The translations under genes were made by a program, and so were the position numbers. Shown here piece after piece: positions 31,834 through 41,951 of a stretch of DNA of 64,000 bases. Under the pieces are notes generated by a model. The model did not search any database. It was given only the letters and a program-made list of their open reading frames with translations, and was not told the DNA's origin. The DNA lies in NCBI GenBank assembly GCA_021234155.1, contig JAJEKV010000024.1, positions 13,430,913-13,494,912 on the forward strand. The letters run 5' to 3'. Source of the stretch: Isoetes taiwanensis. Its lineage: Eukaryota > Streptophyta > Lycopodiopsida > Isoetales > Isoetaceae. Numbering within the stretch: position 1 is the stretch's first letter; every line of letters starts with the position of its first letter.

Positions 31834-32009
31834 ACTTTTCATTGATTTGTTTTAAATAATAGCTGGCACAAATTGAGCCAAATAAATGTGGCAATTGTAA
31901 CCTTTCAATGAGATAATTCAAATTGGTGCTTGTTAGATTCAATTCAACTGTAATTCATCTGTTGATTCAGGTTTCCAGAATGAGAATTCCATATTGTGAG
32001 AGTAGCATA

Positions 32010-32200
32010 ATTTATTGAGAGTCTATATTTTAGTGGTGGCAAATATTTTATATCGTTCTTCACTGTTCTATATGATCATGGTGGCCTCAAAGGTGAGCTT
32101 ATTTTGCTGGGCACTGGTTGTGCAATTTCTTTTTTACACCGCATTTCTTGCATATGGTCTCACTACTTATGTCATTGCAACTATTCACAGGCCTGTCTGA
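32010..32200 (+). pseudogene. Dirigent pseudogene fragment
   Basis: Between the two intact genes lies a relic of a third. tgttctatatgatcatggtgg encodes LYDHGG, followed by LKGELILLG, then, after loss of about 100 bases covering the GGTGDFRFASGYAN region, the gene end ending TTYVIATIHRPV with a stop at 32198-32200. The 5' half is missing. Confidence 0.8.
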
Positions 32201-32655
32201 GCTAGTTTACATTGGTTAATTTAACCATTGTCCATAAACTTGTAACAGTTCTAAGAAATAAAATTTCCCTCCTTTTTTTGTAAATTTATGCTGCTACATG
32301 CATTATACTCAGTTCTTAATTCTTGAATCTTCATGCCGTACATGTAATTATGCCAGGCTTCACCAGGAAGCAGAGATGATCGTAAAAATGATAAACACAT
32401 AATAAGAAGAAAGGAGAGGAACTCTGTAATTTTTTTGTATTGTAAAAGACGGAGGATGGTTTTAAAAAATCTCAATTTATGAGAAATATATGATTTTAGA
32501 CATATTTGGACTAGTTTGTCAGTTAAGGTGTATACAGGTGTAAATTCTTGCATCAGATGTTACATATTAAGTTTGAAGGAATCGTGTAGTACTTACTGGA
32601 AATGTAATCATCCTTGTTTAAGAATATACACCGGTGGAGCATTTCCATTTACACC

Positions 32656-32800
32656 ATCAGTAGATACAGGAAGATCTAGATACAGTAGATCAGTAGATAC
32701 AGTAGATCAGTAGATACAGTAGATCTAGATACAGGAAGATCTAGATACAGTAGATCAGTAGATACAGGAAGATCAGTAGATACAGGAAGATCTAGAGAGA
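32656..32800. repeat. Minisatellite of agtagatacag/gatctagatacag words
   Basis: Short units such as cagtagatacaggaagatct and agatacagtagatcagtag recur in mixed order. No coding. Confidence 0.85.
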
Positions 32801-33360
32801 ATTAACCATATCTCTTCGAAGTTGGATAATCGTAGTAATAACATGACTTATCAAGAAGAAGTTTTATGCACATTTGTACATTTTCCTCTTTTATCTTTCA
32901 GACCATAAAAATCAATCGAATAGGATAAGATATATAGATAGATAGGATAAGAGCTCCTTAAACATTTTGATGTCCTGGTCCATGCAGCCAAGTGACATAT
33001 CAAGGATAAATTAGACAGGAGGATGTAGGCCCACGTTTGGATAGAAAGTCTAAGTTACTTTGCATCTTTGTTGAAATAAATTATGCAAGCGACAAGAAAG
33101 TGATGCAGATTTCAAAATTCTAGATCATAAACACCACCGCCATAACCATGCCCCACATATGCATGTCATCTTCTTCCTGTGTCAAACTTTCACACCAACA
33201 AACGAGTTTGCACACACAAGAAGATGCAGAAGAAGACAGCAAAATAAAAAAACGGACCCATTCAACAGGAACGTGGATATTGACTTGAACCTTTTCAATG
33301 TCAGACATAACTTCATTTAAGCCTGAACATTTTGAACCATTCCTGCCATTGAATGCATGG
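32801..33360. other. Upstream region of the second dirigent gene
   Basis: No other gene is supported. The minus-strand frame at 33120-33386 has no recognisable domain. Confidence 0.45.
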
Positions 33361-33370
33361 GACCTGCAGA

Positions 33371-33378
33371 TATAAACT
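33371..33378 (+). promoter_or_regulatory. TATA box of the second dirigent-like gene
   Basis: cagatataaactct, about 105 bases before the ATG at 33480. Two upstream in-frame ATGs (33357, 33390) would give an N-terminal extension that hides the signal peptide; the first lies before the TATA box, so it is probably not transcribed. Confidence 0.55.
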
Positions 33379-33479
33379 CTATACAAGCCATGTCGTGTAA
33401 CTTATTTTTCATCAAATCGCCAAGCTTTCGCTCGCCACTGCATATTCTAAGTATTCCCCTGTGTAATTTTGAAACAAAA

Positions 33480-33986
33480 ATGGCAAGCTTCAAATATGGA
33501 ATCTGCTTCATTTTTCTAGCTGTATTTGCATTAGGATGCCAGGCTAAGTTTACAAACCTTGAGTTTTATTTTATGGGTGGAGCTCCCAACACTTCGAATG
33601 AGATAGTGGCAGGGCCAAACAACGATGTGAGCAAGGCTCAATTTGGCACAATTTTTGTGTTTGATGATAAAATCACAGACGGCCCCAACAATCAGACCTC
33701 CAACATTTTGGGCAGAGCACAGGGAATTGTGGCAGTGACAGATGTTGCCACTACCAGCTCTACTTACTATATCACTGTTCTGTATGATCATAATGGTCTC
33801 AAAGGGCAACTGATCTTGTTGGGCAGAGATACAATTGGAAGTGGCGGAGTTAGTGAATTGGCTATTGCTGGAGGAACTGGCGATTTCAGATTTGCTTCAG
33901 GATATGCCAATTTCACATATACCACATTCTTACAGCTATCCTTGACTGCTTATGTTTCTGCAACTATTTACCAGCCTGTGCATTGA
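33480..33986 (+). CDS. Dirigent-like secreted protein, copy 2
   Basis: 168 residues, intronless, 161 of them identical to copy 1 at 31327 by direct comparison. The differences are S9C, L15V, E19G, a Lys to Asn in NQTSNILG, two in GRDTIGSGG, and the penultimate Met to Val. The open frame extends upstream to 33357, but the start at 33480 is chosen because MASFKYGICFIF begins a clean signal peptide and matches the paralogue's start. The same dirigent motifs are all intact. Two complete copies and a relic in 2 kb indicate local tandem duplication. Expected in the apoplast; substrate unknown. Confidence 0.93.
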   Translation: MASFKYGICFIFLAVFALGCQAKFTNLEFYFMGGAPNTSNEIVAGPNNDVSKAQFGTIFVFDDKITDGPNNQTSNILGRAQGIVAVTDVATTSSTYYITVLYDHNGLKGQLILLGRDTIGSGGVSELAIAGGTGDFRFASGYANFTYTTFLQLSLTAYVSATIYQPVH

Positions 33987-34439
33987 GCCTAACACAAACG
34001 TCAGGGTTGTAACCTTCCACTTCCACGTTCAATAATAAGCTTGATTTTGGAAAACTATAACTAATACCTGTTTCACTTGAAGAATCTGTGTGTGTTCTGT
34101 TCCGGATTTTTTACCGGATTTTTTACCTCTTTGTCCAGTTCTTGACCTGTTTAGTGGAATCGCTGGGTCAAGTTGACCAGTAGACCAAGTTGAGTATTCT
34201 AGCATATTCATTTGTTTCAACTTCAACTATTTCATCTGGCTGGACAACATATATAGGTATTTCCAAACTGATTGAACTGAATTCTGGGCTTTATAGATGT
34301 TGCATAGAACTACGTTCTCAAGCTAAACTGAATGTCAAAATGTCTGCTGCTTCTATGACACATAGGAGGATTGGAAATAAGCCCGGCGATCAGAAGCATC
34401 TTGAATATCGAGGATGGTGTATCCGCACGCCCAAAATGG

Positions 34440-34770
34440 GTTAGGGTCCCAAAAATGGAAACCTCCCAAATTTTCTCTTGTGGAAACCTCCCCAGCTTTC
34501 AGCCAAAGCATGGGGAGGTTTCCAATCTTGCTAACCTGGGGAGGTTTCCATAAAATCCCAAAAATATATTAATTGGAAACCTCCCCAGGTCATCCAAGAA
34601 AGCTGGGGAGGTTTCCAGGGAAAAGTGGGGAGGTTTCCATGGAAACCTCCCCTATGGAGAAAGTTGGGGAGGTTTCCGGGAAAGGTGGGGAGGTTTCCAG
34701 AGAAAGTTGGGGAGGTTTCCAGGGAAAGTTGGGGAGGTTTCCATGGAAAGTTGGGGAGGTTTCCATTGGA
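34440..34770. repeat. Minisatellite of ggggaggtttcc units in both orientations
   Basis: A 12-bp core ggggaggtttcc with short spacers (mgaaagtt-like) recurs at least ten times to 34,765. Inverted copies ggaaacctcccc occur at the start and at about 34580 and 34638. It creates open frames on both strands (SGEVSMETSP, GNLPTFPWKPPQ) that are repeat artefacts. Confidence 0.9.
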
Positions 34771-35326
34771 GCCCAACCCAAATCGGGCGTAGAAAAAACC
34801 ATCGTGGTGTATCTGTTGTATGTAAACTAACAGTAGTTTGTTTCCTCGATAGCCAAGTGATTTTGCCCTAGAATGGTTTGTGCTCCAACTTTGTTTACAT
34901 TCTGGATTCTGGATTGTTGGAAATAATTTGATATACGAAACCACAAAATAGTTTGTGCACCAACATCACTTCTATCCTAGCAACTGCATTTGTAGTGTAG
35001 ATGTGTCAAATTTCAGGGAATGTATAATGCTATATCTACAAAGGATAAGATTCAACTTTGCATGGAAAAGAAAAACGTTGAATGTAAGAAATAGCTGAAA
35101 CTCAATATATGTGGTGAGCAATTTACAAAAACGTTTAATCCCATCGAATGCAACTCAACATGTGTTGATTAAAAACTCAACTAAAGGTTGATTAACATAA
35201 TCTCAATTAAAGGTTGATCAACATAAACTTTGTAAGGCCCATGTAAAGATTGTTGTGATGTGGGTTCTTAAAGGTTGATCAAGGAAAAGGTTAGATGCCA
35301 AGGAAAAACACATGCCCAGAACATTG
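34771..35326. other. Unassigned sequence, probable Helitron body
   Basis: No gene. Words like aaaggttgatcaacataa repeat at 35175-35230 and 35270. It leads into the Helitron-type 3' end; the 5' end of that element was not identified. Confidence 0.4.
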
Positions 35327-35356
35327 GCCCGGCAACGCCGGGCACACGTTTACTAG
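35327..35356 (+). mobile_element. Helitron 3' terminus
   Basis: GCCCGGC, loop AAC, GCCGGGC (35327-35343) forms a perfect 7-bp GC-rich hairpin, followed nine bases later by CTAG (35353-35356) and then T. A short GC hairpin just before a terminal CTRR with insertion next to T is the diagnostic 3' end of Helitrons. No Rep/helicase coding is nearby, so any element is non-autonomous. Confidence 0.65.
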
Positions 35357-38300
35357 TGTTTATGTTATAAACTTTATAATACAAGTCTCTCCATTGCATC
35401 ACACTTGCAATTTACCCAAGTAATGATTGCGAAGTGGGTTTTTTCAGAGGAACAAAAACGTTGTCGGTTAAACTTCATTGTCGAAAATCACAAAGGACTT
35501 TTAAAATTTAGTAACTTTTAAATTGAAATCCAACATTTAGTCATTGATTCTGAGGATGCTTTAGCATGAACCCCTCAAGCATGAACCTATATCAACCTAT
35601 ATTCTGAGGATGCTCTAGCGCCATGTCATCAATCCTTGATCTATATGATCATTATAACCTATATTCTAACAAGGATGGAGTCCAAGATGTATAGGAGTCC
35701 CTGCACATGATAATTTGCAAAAGCTAGTTACAATATTTCAATTCCATGTTGGAGGTGGAGTTAGTGAGAACATCAACTGAGATAAAAAGTGTTTAATCAT
35801 GCCTATGTTGGTTGGCTAGTTAGTATTTGTTGAGATATGCATGTTTAATTCGGAACTAGTTGATTTTTTTTTTTTTTATTATAAGAATATGATTTGCAAA
35901 GGCTCACTTTGACCTAAGGTATGGATTATAAGGGCACAAGATGATCCATGTATTATGCACAACTATCTTGGTATGCATGAACTATGACTTAATAGCTGAT
36001 TCAAAGTGGGAATCAAAATCGTACAGGGAAGTTGTAATGGGCACTTGGCACTTGGTGGTCTTTCTGAATGCATGAGCACTACATATTCTAAAAATGCTAA
36101 CTTTTGCAAGACGCCTAGTCACTATGGACCATTAGATCCTGATACCTCCACTACTATGGCACATGGCAAATGTTTGAAGTTGTGTAAACCAACGGGGCAT
36201 GGCTACTGAGTGAAATTCGAATTTTTGTGAACCTTTGGTTGCTATATTTTTTGTGGATTTTACCATGCTTGCAAGGTTGAATTAACTGGAAGGTTAATAC
36301 ATTTGACTAAAGGTACATCTGACCCAAGGTCCTGAGACAATATAAGGAAATTTCATGAGATGGTTCCATGGTTTCTCGATGCTGGATTCTAAAGTTAAAA
36401 ATCTCAAAAACTTGTGAGACACATGACACGTAGCTTGAGGGCTAGGTCAAATTGTGGAAGTTGTAGTGGCATTATGGGCACATGGCACTTTTTGAATTCG
36501 TATACATTACCTTGGCTGAACATTCTAACTCTGGAAAATGCGAAATACCATAGACATATGACTTAAAATTTAAGTCAACTTGTGGATGAAAATAATATAG
36601 GGAAGTTGTTATGGCCTTATCAAGCATGGCCACTTAAGAAAAGTGATATTAGGATATTAGGTTTTATATATGCAAAACCCTAACGTATGCATCTGCGACC
36701 AAAACTGTGAGTGCATCTGCGACCAAAACTGGTAAGAGCTATTTCGTGTAATATCTTTTAGCAAGCCGGATCTGGATTGCTTGATGATTGAAGAGCTTAA
36801 CTGGGTTTTCCCTGTTTCATTTCGTATTTTACCATCTTTGAACATGAATATTATAGGCGAAACCTGAAGCTATGCCTTGAGGAGAGCATCGGCTTCGTAC
36901 AGCGGCATGATGCAGACAAGAGCAAAGCGGCATGATGCAGACAAGAGCGAATCAAATCGGCTATTTTGCAACTAGATGTAAGGGCTATTTCGATTTCTCT
37001 AGCAAAGGAAAGAAGAAAATATGGTGCCAACTTGAAGATTCAGGCAGCACGTGACATTACACTTCTCAGGTTTGGGAAGGAGTCTCAAATTTTTACAGTA
37101 GTTTTACTCTATAATTGATGCATGTCTTAGATTTATCTTTGACCGTTTGGTGAAGATCTCTGCTGCAAAACTTAAGTGCATTGATATTTATTGTTATATA
37201 GCCCTTAGGAGGATTAGGATATGAAGTTATCTCAGTAGATGCTGATTTTGACCTGATGGATTATTATTTAACTGCTGGCATATTAGATCTATCTACTGGA
37301 ATATTGTAACTAGTCTAATGCCAGAACTTGAAAGTGTAATTAGTGTAATGATAAGTCTGGAAAGCAATGGCAGATTGTTTTATCTAGAATATTATCCATT
37401 GGCAGATTTGGATAATATCTCACGATCATGTGTTGGCTGGATATTAGATAGCAGAAAATGGCTGGCTTTTAGCTGCACTTTTACCATGGCTGGTGATAAT
37501 TTATATCAATAGGCCACTCCATCTTTGATTAATCTGAATATAGTTTGGCAATAGGCAGTACATATAGAATGGCAAGAATGCTCTAGTATTAATCTGCATA
37601 GATAGTTATGTATGATGGTGTTTACTTAAATCGGAATGATGGTTGTGTCTAAATTACATGCTGCAAAACCATGGGCCATGGTGTTCTATGTAAATGATTC
37701 TGTGCTTACTTCTTGATGCATGATGGCTGGAATATTTTCATATTTATTGAGAAGCATGCCTGGTTCTGTATTGCTCTATGATGAGTGACCTTGCCAGTTG
37801 TAGAGCAAATAGGTAAAGTTCTATTTTGTTCCCAGTCACTAGACTGAACAGTGTATTGACTCCAGCTTGTACTGGGTAAATGAGGCTGGTCTATCTCCTT
37901 GAACTTAATCTTCACACTAAATTACTGTGATCATTTTGTGTTATTCCAGTTTATGATTATGTGATCAGTCCCTAAGGGTAATAAAAGCTAGAGTTGTCTT
38001 TTAGGTGTATTTAAATTACTTCGTTAGTGTACCAGCAAGCTGCAGCATGTTCATTGTTTCTACAGCTAATATGTATCTATCTATTATGATTACAAATGAG
38101 GTGAAGGGCGTTAAGCTCAAGAAACCTATAGCTTACCTGTCAGTAGCTTAGGCTTTTACCCTGATTAAGGCTAACTGTTCTCTGGTTCTACTGCAGGTAA
38201 CCGGGTTTCTTGCTCCTTGTTGTGTTTTCATGATTAAAGGAAGCTATGATTCTACTGGAACTTTCAATAAGCAGTTATGGCCGAGTATTTACATGACAGA

Positions 38301-38460
38301 AATGACATTCTGTAAATTAATATGTGTAATGCGTTGACAAGGTACCATTGTATATAATTTATTTCCCCTCTTTTAAGATGATATGTGGACAATAATTTCT
38401 TGAATAAGGATATATTATTTCTTGCATTGCTTTCTACATGATCTCGTGTATTTGAATTGA
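35357..38460. other. Long unassigned AT-rich region
   Basis: No gene, retroelement domain or array was recognised across these 3.1 kb. Small duplications occur, for example cggcatgatgcagacaagagc at about 36902 and 36928 and gcatctgcgaccaaaact at 36690 and 36713. Frames of 60-69 codons lack motifs. Confidence 0.5.
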
Positions 38461-39965
38461 GTCTTGGCTAAAAATATGTAGATTGGTAGAAGGTGGAGTG
38501 ACAAAAATGAAAGGATAAGAAAATTAGAAGTGATATGAGTCAATATAATGGAAGGGAGATGGATAATCTAGCTGAATAATCAGAATGTGATTATTTCCCC
38601 AATTCAATTCCTGAATCAAAGTGCCATAGTATGTTGTAGCCCTGAGAAGTATAAGGGAGCCATATGCATCAGCCATATCCCTGTGATAATAATAACAGCC
38701 CCTGTAGTAATCAAACTGAAGCTCTGTCATATTAGTGCCAAATCTTTCCAGGAACCACCATAATTCATGCATAAGGTAAGTGCCTCTGCAAAATTCAATT
38801 GCCCAATCAATCTCCATGTCTGGAATATCTAAGATGTCCACATCTGTTCTGCCCCTTACTGTCCCTGTCCAAAGGCCCTCAGAATACTCAATATCATGAT
38901 CCACAAGCTGCTCCACAAAAATCTGGAATTCTCGTCTAAGATCTGCCCTCAGGTTGTTCATATAGTCTGATAGATAATAAATCTGAGTTAGAGAATTCTT
39001 CATGACAATGCAATCTAAAAAGATTAAAAGAACCATAAAATACTCCCAAGTTGTTCCATCTGTCTTCAAAATGATTGTCTTTGCTGTTTTTATTGCATGA
39101 GGCTGCTAGTTCGAGGTCATAAATAATATGCAATTTAATCCAAGTGCAAGAGACAGAATGCTTGCCATGAAAACATCTATTTCTGTGCTTCCATATGTTC
39201 CATAATGCAGTAAAGGATAAAGAATTTAAGAAAGCATCATCATTTGAGAGAAAATTCAAGAGGAAGGAAGGAAGGAAGGAAGGAAGGAAGAGGGAGGTAG
39301 GCTTGGGAATAGCAAAATGGTATTCAAACCAATTCCATAAAGAATCCAGCTTGGGGCAGTTAAAAATGTGATTCATATCTTCCAATTCATTACAATGTAA
39401 AGGACAATGGGTATCAATTGGAGCAGCATTCCTGACTTGATGTTTGGCAAATGAGATAAGATTTGGAACACTGCCATTAGCTAAAAGCCAAATAAAGTAT
39501 TTTATCTTCGGGGTGAGGCAAGAATTCCACACACTTTTAAAAAGTTCAGACTCAGATTCCTCAGAGATATTCCAGAAATTCTTAGCTTTTGATGCTGTAG
39601 TAGGCTTGTTCAAGAATTTATAGATCAAAGAGACTTTGTAGATGCCTTTATTATTTAAAGTCCAATCAGTATTAGAGTTTATATTTGCTTCAATATTATG
39701 ACTGTTGAAAGATTATGCTTAAACAGAGTCCTGTCTGTTGAACTTCCTCTTATTTTATGTCTGAAGGCAGTCCAAGTAATCCACCTATTATCCTGTCTCA
39801 GATCCCCTAAGGTCAGGATGTTATGAGTACTCCATTTTTTATAAATCCTGGGATGAATAACAGCTAAAGGAGTAGAATTGTCATTGGATAGAAGAGGGTT
39901 CCAGAAAATAGATGAGCTTAGATTACCTAGTTGATTGGGTTCATGAACTAGCATGGGAAAGTGAC
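38461..39965 (-). mobile_element. LINE copy 1, 3' fragment
   Basis: Minus-strand frames at 39679-39954 and 38936-39628 match the C-terminal part of LINE copy 2: IHPRIYKKWSTHNILTLGDL, NGSVPNLISFAKHQVRNAAP, HCPLHCNELEDMNHIFNCPK (a zf-RVT zinc-binding region) and ALWNIWKHRNRCFHGKHS. A second frame (38524-39069) follows in the +1 register. The polymerase domain is missing, so the copy is 5'-truncated. A (TTCC)n microsatellite at about 39257-39292 lies inside the coding frame and expands a Leu/Pro/Ser stretch. Confidence 0.85.
38524..39069 (-). pseudogene. LINE copy 1 overlapping downstream frame (ORF-b)
   Basis: 181 residues in the +1 frame relative to the zf-RVT frame, overlapping its end by 134 bases. 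Conserved with the frame at 41439-41951: GRTDVDILDIPDMEIDW, IEFCRGTYLMHELWWFLERF, YYRGCYYYHRDMADAYGSL. The Tyr/Trp-rich domain is not recognised. Truncated-element context means it is not expected to be functional here. Confidence 0.6.
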
Positions 39966-41069
39966 ATCCCCTACATATGTCAGTTGCATTCTTGGCCCTT
40001 ATTCTGACTACTCATGTATTGGTCCATACATTGAGTCTTCCACTAAAATACATTTTGGTAAATAAAGCTCAAATTCAATCACTCAATGGGTTATAATAAT
40101 AATAATCCTACCTTATGTAATTCAATTTGCGATTTTTGTTTGCGTTCCTGAGCCGCAATCTAAAACAATCTACACATGACACGTACAATTTCTCTCACAC
40201 GATAAAACATGGGTCATACATCTAGTCTGGCGCTTTTGGTTTGGTTAATGATGACATGTGTCACTAATTTTCCTTCTTTTTTCTACTCTGCGCAACTAGG
40301 AGCAGCCTTGCAAAGCGCACCGACAGCAATCCGGCCCTGCAAAGCTTTCTACATGCAAGAGCTTTATTTTGAGTCTCTATGCAGAGCAGGTAAGTATTTG
40401 AGTTCTAGTGAGGCCTATATGGCTAGGAGGTTCTCGACTTCTTCTTCTATAGGTGGTTGTGGCATAGTTTGATATTTAAATTTCTTTCTATTCTTCTTGA
40501 TTATTTGGATCCGCTGTTCTTATCAGATTTGAGATTGCTCTGTTATTGCACAATGCTTTGGGATGCCCCCTATTGGAGGTTTTTGTGGGATAGACTGTAT
40601 GAGACCCTTTCATTTGGGTCCTCTCGAATTCCTCTGCCCTCACTCCTTCTGCAACTCTAAGTTACCCTCCAGATTCTTCTTCCACTCCATTTGGTTTCGC
40701 CCAGCCCACGGCCATAAGTAAGTTCCTTTTTTATTAAACCCACAATGTCAGATTCAACCATGACACTGTTTCTAATCTCTGTATGCTTTATTCTGAACAC
40801 AAATCTGACCCTAAACCAGGAGCGAATGCAAAAAATGGGTAGATTCAACAAAAAATTGTGCATCCGATCAGAAAAGGGGGGTGAATATGAGGTTTTAATG
40901 CATGTTGCCGAGGGGATCCCTTCATCGGACGAAGAGGGGTTATGAATCGTAATTGCTCAAAGCAAGCGTCGATTGCCATACAAACAGATAAAACTTCCAT
41001 TCCTAAAATCCAAGATATAGGCACTCGCTACTCCAAGTGCATGGATATGGAAATCCAGGGCGACCCCTT
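39966..41069. other. Unassigned sequence between LINE copies
   Basis: No gene supported; the 87-codon + frame at 40209-40472 starts with a hydrophobic stretch but has no family motif. Confidence 0.45.
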
Positions 41070-41438
41070 AGTTTTTTTTTTTTTTTTTGAGAGAATGAAG
41101 TTTTTTCCATTAATTATAGAAGAAAAGTACAATAAAGTTCATTGTCAATGTGGGAACATGACAAAAGAACTGTAGGTAATAGCAGTAATTACAATAAAAA
41201 TAAAATAGATGTGGAATGAGGATCCACAAAGAGTCTGCTGGAGCAACAGTGAGTGAAGTAGTGATATGAAGGTATAACATGATAAAACCTGCCAAAATAC
41301 CTGCAAGACCTGCAATAGACCTGCTGATAGCTGAGATCCAGTGGATTTCAACTATAGACAGGATACTTAGATAGTAAATTATGGAGCCAAAAGGTAGACA
41401 AAAGGAAGGTGGTAGAAGATAGGATTGGGAAGGCTAAG

Positions 41439-41951
41439 TTAAAAATGGTAAATGTCAAGGTAGTTGAAATGAGCTGGGTAATCTGGCTTAATGATGAGGA
41501 TTCGATTGTTCCCCCAGTTAAGTACCTGAATCAGAGTATCAGAGTTAATAGTGGCCCTCAGAAGGATGAGAGAACCATAAGCATCTGTCATTCCTCTATG
41601 ATAATAGTAGCATCCCCTGTAGTAATTAAACTGCTGCTCTGTCATGTTGCTGCCAAATCTATCTAAGAACCACCATAACTCGTGCATTAAATAAGTGCCT
41701 CTGCAGAATTCAATGGTCCAATCAAGCTCACTATCAGGAATATCAAGGATGTCCACATCAGTTCTGCCCCTAACTAGACCTGTCCAAAGACCTTCTGTGT
41801 ATTCAATATCATTGTCCATCAGCTGTTCAACATAAATCTGATATTCATGTTCTAGATCCCTCCTGAGATTGATCATGTAATCTGATAGATAAAATGTCAC
41901 TGTTAGCAAATTCATCATGACAATGTAATCTAAACAAATTAAAGTGACCAT
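41439..41951 (-). pseudogene. LINE copy 2 overlapping downstream frame (ORF-b)
   Basis: 170 residues, in the +1 frame relative to the frame 41845-42132 and overlapping it by 107 bases, the same geometry as copy 1. Highly similar at protein level to the copy-1 frame: GRTDVDILDIPDSELDW, HELWWFLDRF, NYYRGCYYYHRGMTDAYGS. Unrecognised domain, rich in Tyr and Trp. It could be the real C-terminus of the LINE protein reached by frameshift, or a small separate ORF. Confidence 0.6.

Noticed and set aside
33357-33479. N-terminally extended start for the second dirigent gene
   Set aside because: The extension would mask the signal peptide, lies partly upstream of the TATA box, and is not present in the paralogue.
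34531-34944. 137-codon minus frame with repeated GNLPTFPWKPPQ units as a repeat protein
   Set aside because: Produced by the ggggaggtttcc minisatellite, which gives open frames on both strands; no start context or homology.
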